A program made the position numbers and the translations under genes. Below the pieces are notes generated by a model, which ran no database searches, was not told the origin of the DNA, and was given only the letters and a program-made list of their open reading frames with translations. Shown here piece by piece: positions 60,541 through 64,000 of a stretch of 64,000 bases of DNA (position 1 is its first letter; every line of letters begins with the position of its first letter). The stretch comes from Pseudoalteromonas ostreae (GTDB taxonomy: Bacteria; Pseudomonadota; Gammaproteobacteria; Enterobacterales; Alteromonadaceae): positions 1 through 64,000 of the forward strand of contig NZ_JAGPYN010000004.1 in assembly GCF_018069805.1 (NCBI RefSeq), written 5' to 3'.

Positions 60541-62028
60541 TTATTTATCATTAATGAGCTGTCTGACTATCTTAAATAAATCACTGGCCAGCATACCTTT
60601 TTCACCATCGCGCTGTGCAGCGATGTCACCGGCTTTGGCATGTAACGTTACGCCATAACGAGCAGCATGCTCTGTAGTTAGCCCTTGTGCGATAAGCGCA
60701 GCAATAATGCCAGTAAGTACATCACCGCTGCCGCCGACAGCGAGTGCTGGGTTGCCATCGGTACAAACCCAAGTATTAGTGCTATTAGTAATAATACTGC
60801 CCGCTCCTTTAAGCACGCAACAAGCACCATAATTTTGAGTAAGTTGTGTAGCACTGTGATAACGATTAGCTTCGATATCACTCACAGAGCAACTCAATAA
60901 CCGTGCAGCTTCACCTGGATGAGGTGTGAGCACCGTATTTTTCAATGAGGTTACAGACGATCTTTGAGCAATAAGGTTTAGCGCATCAGCATCTATCACT
61001 AGCGGTTTGTTATATGTGCAACAATATTGCATCACGGTTTCGAAGGTGGTGGTTGACCATGCATCTTGCCCAAGCCCTGGACCAATTGCTACACAGCTAG
61101 CCCACTTGAGTGCTGTAATTAAATCAGTCGCGGTGACCATCAACTCAGAACGACCAATACTCACAGCAAGTACTGACTCAGGATGAGTGTATACTTTCAC
61201 CATACCAGCACCACTGTACAGCGCTGCCTCGCTAGTTAAGCGTATTGCTCCCGCAGTACCAGTATTCCCGCCAACACATAACAATTTACCATGGCTACCT
61301 TTATGGCTATTGTTATTTCTTTTCACTAAGCCTTGAGATGTTTGATAACCTATAAGCTCAGCACTTGGCGTCGCTAATTGCATAAACACATCACCCACAG
61401 ATAAATCATCAAACTCACACAGGCCTGCACAGGCACGCCCTGCACCCGTAACAAGTCCTTGCTTAATAGCAACTAAAGTGACTGTAATATCAGCCTCAAT
61501 TGCTACTCCCTGCACCATCCCCGTATCAGCGTTAATACCCGATGGCAAATCAATTGCCACAATTGGCGCGCAACTGCTATTTGCAGCTTCAATCAGTTCA
61601 ATAAAAGGAGTACGTACATCACTGTTTATTCCTGTGCCTAACAAGCCATCAATAATGATATCCGCGTTATCTATAATTTGCTGATGAAATGCCGTTATGT
61701 CACCACCAGCTGCTAACCATGCTTTTTGCGCTGTAAGCGCATCGCCCGTTAATGGTTTATCAGGTACTGCCGCAATTACTGTTACTTGCTTTACGGCCTG
61801 TTTAGCGAGGCTTGCAACAATATAGCCATCACCTGCATTATTGCCCACACCAACCAAAACAACATAATTCTGAGCTTGCGGAAAATGCTTAATTGTCTGA
61901 TCAAACACCGCTTTACCAGCTCGCTCCATCAGCCTATACATAGCTACGCCAGATTGCGCTGCGGCGTCGGGCTCGTGAGTTCGTACTTGCTCGGCACAAA
62001 ACACATGTTGAGATAAATTAGCTGACAT
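60541..62028 (-). CDS. nnr: Bifunctional NAD(P)H-hydrate repair enzyme
   Basis: 495 residues, YjeF_N epimerase (residues to about 215; GVGNNAGDGYIVA, IDGLLGTG) fused to an ADP/ATP-dependent dehydratase kinase-fold domain (GSHGKLLCVGGN, TPHPGEAARL, GSGDVLTGIIAAL). It repairs damaged NAD(P)H hydrates. In E. coli it abuts tsaE; here it is far from it. ATG has AAAGGATCA upstream. Confidence 0.95.
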   Translation of the reverse strand: MSANLSQHVFCAEQVRTHEPDAAAQSGVAMYRLMERAGKAVFDQTIKHFPQAQNYVVLVGVGNNAGDGYIVASLAKQAVKQVTVIAAVPDKPLTGDALTAQKAWLAAGGDITAFHQQIIDNADIIIDGLLGTGINSDVRTPFIELIEAANSSCAPIVAIDLPSGINADTGMVQGVAIEADITVTLVAIKQGLVTGAGRACAGLCEFDDLSVGDVFMQLATPSAELIGYQTSQGLVKRNNNSHKGSHGKLLCVGGNTGTAGAIRLTSEAALYSGAGMVKVYTHPESVLAVSIGRSELMVTATDLITALKWASCVAIGPGLGQDAWSTTTFETVMQYCCTYNKPLVIDADALNLIAQRSSVTSLKNTVLTPHPGEAARLLSCSVSDIEANRYHSATQLTQNYGACCVLKGAGSIITNSTNTWVCTDGNPALAVGGSGDVLTGIIAALIAQGLTTEHAARYGVTLHAKAGDIAAQRDGEKGMLASDLFKIVRQLINDK

Positions 62029-62089
62029 ATTGATCCTTTAGGTGGGATTTTAACCAGCATATAGGTGGTGAGAATAGCAGTCAAATGAT

Positions 62090-62190
62090 TACCAAAACCC
62101 AAGCTTTTTGCATCGTTCTTGTGATGCACGACCTAATACAGCCTTTTGTTCCTCTGATGAATTGTTTTGATCTGGTAAAACACCTAGACA
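62090..62190 (-). pseudogene. Possible remnant of a gene C-terminus
   Basis: A 33-residue open stretch, CLGVLPDQNNSSEEQ then KAVLGRASQERCKKLGFW, ending at a stop. The style (ERCKKLGF ending) looks like the tail of a small periplasmic protein but no start exists and a stop lies just upstream. Weak evidence. Confidence 0.25.
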
Positions 62191-62216
62191 CAGTTATTAA
62201 TTCGTAAGGTCGGTCA

Positions 62217-62378
62217 ATGTCTAATATAAAACAACAAATAGGAAGCATCGCGTTAGTCGTTGAAAGTTATGATGACGCCATTGCATTTTACACTCAAAAA
62301 CTGGGGTTTGATTTAATCAAAGATACCGACCTTGGTAATGGTAAACGCTGGGTTACTTGTAAGCTTTACTCTCACTAA
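62217..62378 (+). pseudogene. Truncated duplicate of the VOC/glyoxalase gene
   Basis: Codons 1-46 match the intact gene at 57604-58002 (39 of 46 residues identical by my count), then similarity stops abruptly after GKRWV and eight unrelated codons lead to a stop. The missing two thirds include the second metal-binding half, so it cannot work. Leader before the ATG (AAGGTCGGTCA) also resembles that of the intact copy (AAGGTAGGACA). Confidence 0.75.
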
Positions 62379-62400
62379 CTACCACAATACGCCACAAACA

Positions 62401-62434
62401 AAAACGGCGCGTAATTTTCATTACGCGCCGTTTT
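62401..62434 (-). terminator. Intrinsic terminator after speD
   Basis: AAAACGGCGCGTAA-tttt-cATTACGCGCCGTTTT, long GC-rich stem with T-run on the minus strand. Located 24 bases past the speD stop. Confidence 0.85.
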
Positions 62435-62457
62435 AAGAATCCACTAATTCTGCTAGT

Positions 62458-63270
62458 TTATTCTGTATCAGGTAAGTTACGACCGTAGAAGATTTCTTGC
62501 ATCTCGCGGGTTAACTTAGAACGAATTTCTTCTTCTTCCTGTTCAGATAAGTCGCTAGTAGTGACACCAAATAAATAGGTATTTAAATCGGTCTCTTTTA
62601 ACATCATCTTAGTGTGGAACAAGTTTTCTTGATACACGTTCACGTCCATCATTTGGTACGCTTCTTTGGTATCTTCAGTCATGTAGTTTTGAATTGAATT
62701 GATCGCGTGATCAATATAGTGCTTAACGCCATCTACATCACGAGTAAAGCCACGTACGCGGTAGTCAATTGTTACAACATCAGACTCTAAGCTGTGAATT
62801 AGGAAATTCAACGCCTTTAATGGTGAAATAATGCCACAGGTTGATACTTCTATATCAGCACGAAAAGTACAAATACCATCATCAGGATGCGCTTCAGGGT
62901 AGGTATGAACGCAGATGTGGCTTTTATCTAAGTGAGCAACCACAGTCTCAGGTAATGGGCCTGGTGCTTCATCAACGTCATAGGTTTGCTGCTGCTCAAT
63001 TGGCTCTTCTGAGATCAGAATTGTTACGCTGGCACCTTGTGGATCGTAATCTTGACGCGAAACATTTAAGATATTCGCACCGATAATATCCACTACTTCA
63101 CCTAAAATATCGGTTAGTCGATCAGCACTATACTGTTCGTCGATATATTCAATATATTCTTTACGTTGTTGCTCTGTCTTTGCATAGCAAATATCGTAAA
63201 TACTAAAGCTTAAACTTTTGGTTAAGTTATTAAAGCCATGAAGTTTAATTTTATCGAAGGGTTTGTTCAT
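62458..63270 (-). CDS. speD: S-adenosylmethionine decarboxylase proenzyme
   Basis: 270 residues from ATG at 63270 ([20 protein letters not shown]); upstream codons rejected. Self-cleavage site [13 protein letters not shown] (Lys-Ser, pyruvoyl Ser) and [17 protein letters not shown]. It makes decarboxylated SAM for spermidine. Enterobacterial-type (long) enzyme. No speE beside it. Confidence 0.96.
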   Translation of the reverse strand: MNKPFDKIKLHGFNNLTKSLSFSIYDICYAKTEQQRKEYIEYIDEQYSADRLTDILGEVVDIIGANILNVSRQDYDPQGASVTILISEEPIEQQQTYDVDEAPGPLPETVVAHLDKSHICVHTYPEAHPDDGICTFRADIEVSTCGIISPLKALNFLIHSLESDVVTIDYRVRGFTRDVDGVKHYIDHAINSIQNYMTEDTKEAYQMMDVNVYQENLFHTKMMLKETDLNTYLFGVTTSDLSEQEEEEIRSKLTREMQEIFYGRNLPDTE

Positions 63271-63358
63271 GATAAACCAACCTATAAACACATGAAATCT
63301 GCCAGAGCAGAATGAAAAGTTCGCGGATTTTATACGAATTTCACCCCAGGAAAAAGCG

Positions 63359-63772
63359 TTATTTTCCCTGTTCGTGTATAACTTCGTGTGTATGGGTAAT
63401 TTCTACTGTTTTATCAAGCATTAATGCTACTGAACAATACTTCTCTGCCGACAGCTGTACAGCACGCGCAAGGTGTTTTTCAGAGACGTTATCGCCAGTC
63501 ACAACAAAGTGTAAGTTAATTTTAGTAAATACTCGTGGGGCAGATTCTGCGCGTTCAGCGCTTAATTGCACTTGAACATCTGAAAACTGTTGTTTAGCTT
63601 TTTTTAAAATACTAACTACATCAACCGATGAGCAACAACCAACAGACATTAGTACCATTTCCATTGGGCTTGGTGCGGCGCTATCGCTACCTGCATCAAA
63701 CACAACATTGTGACCAGAATTAGAACGTCCTAAAAAAGTATCGCCTTCAACCCATTTCACATTCGCTTGCAT
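63359..63772 (-). CDS. OsmC-family redox protein (YhfA-like)
   Basis: 137 residues: the two reactive Cys ([11 protein letters not shown] and the SVALMLDKT region lacking a second Cys) place it in the YhfA-like branch. The usual second Cys appears as Ser/Ala near EKYCSVAL, where a Cys does remain (YCS). Peroxide/organic hydroperoxide defence is likely. Adjacent to speD, 89 bases upstream. Confidence 0.85.
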   Translation of the reverse strand: MQANVKWVEGDTFLGRSNSGHNVVFDAGSDSAAPSPMEMVLMSVGCCSSVDVVSILKKAKQQFSDVQVQLSAERAESAPRVFTKINLHFVVTGDNVSEKHLARAVQLSAEKYCSVALMLDKTVEITHTHEVIHEQGK

Positions 63773-63853
63773 TTTATGACTCTCAAAGAAGTTATTTCCT
63801 TGATTGTAAAGAAGTCACACGCAGTTGCAAATTAAAAACGATAACTCGAATCA

Positions 63854-64000
63854 TTATACGCTTTCTACAACGGCGCTATCAAAGAGGTTTTTTACCAAGG
63901 CGGAGAACTCATCAATAAAGGCATGTTGCTCTATGGTAACTTGATTACTGGTGACGCTGCTGAGCACTTCTTGTAAATCGTATACAATACCATCTACTTC
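63854..64000 (-). CDS. C-terminal fragment of an unidentified gene (cut by window end)
   Basis: 48 residues open to the window edge (EVDGIVYDLQEVLSS ... KNLFDSAVVESV), ending at a stop at 63854. Helical, acidic; no motif identifies it. The neighbour on the other side would tell. Confidence 0.55.
   Translation of the reverse strand, partial: EVDGIVYDLQEVLSSVTSNQVTIEQHAFIDEFSALVKNLFDSAVVESV

Overview
The window is chromosome from a moderately AT-rich marine gammaproteobacterium. It most likely belongs to Alteromonadales and is Pseudoalteromonas-like. Support comes from motX (sodium-driven polar flagellum), the tsaE-amiB-mutL-miaA-hfq-hflX-hflK-hflC-purA gene order, an enterobacterial-type speD beside an OsmC protein, fxsA next to groESL, aroQ-accB-accC and cutA-dsbD. 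No ribosomal RNA operon, CRISPR array or prophage was seen; there is one tRNA (Ala, TGC).

Layout. 1-8.1 kb is an AT-rich accessory island, all on the minus strand. It holds a 1.6-kilo-residue secreted RHS/YD-repeat protein with a C-terminal nuclease-like toxin tip, its probable immunity gene, a small FnIII secreted protein, a family of small secreted proteins (two intact and two broken copies), an IS200-type element and a lipoprotein. 8.3-15.0 kb is a copper/silver export locus (cusA, a cusB fused to two CusF-like domains, cusC and a His/Met/Cys-rich CopL-like protein). 15-33 kb is mixed housekeeping: PqiA-like protein, EAL-HDOD protein, PhnA, META lipoprotein, rlmJ, zapA, metallo-beta-lactamase-fold hydrolase, mltD, FKBP, sugar-acid enzymes, S41 protease, cytochrome c, MFS transporter and a prolyl-tRNA editing protein. 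33-36 kb holds tRNA-Ala and proBA, followed by a 0.9 kb AT-rich gap. 36.5-39 kb has a CPA-type antiporter and motX. 39-49 kb is the hfq superoperon. 49-54 kb has fatty-acid initiation (accBC), aroQ, dsbD and cutA. 54-57.4 kb has fxsA, groESL with a sigma-32-like promoter, and rnk. 57.4-64 kb holds a glyoxalase-family gene and its truncated duplicate, a chemoreceptor, nnr, speD, an OsmC protein and a gene cut by the window end.

How they work together. The island reads as an antagonism module: secreted RHS shell and toxin, translationally coupled immunity gene, and decaying small secreted genes around it. The Cus genes form an overlapping inner-membrane/adaptor/outer-membrane pump with periplasmic metal-binding modules. 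The hfq cluster joins tRNA modification, mismatch repair, peptidoglycan splitting, RNA chaperone and membrane-protease modulators. Two oppositely oriented sugar-acid gene pairs (SDR + lactonase-like hydrolase; enolase-superfamily dehydratase + class II aldolase-like protein) could form one dispersed catabolic route.

The strongest candidates for something new are the island itself (an RHS core that lacks the HTD-LGSP motif found instead at the end of the small upstream gene, and the family of small secreted proteins, two of them broken) and the CusB with two CusF-like domains, the second of which has lost most metal ligands. All functional statements are from reading the sequence; no database search was run.
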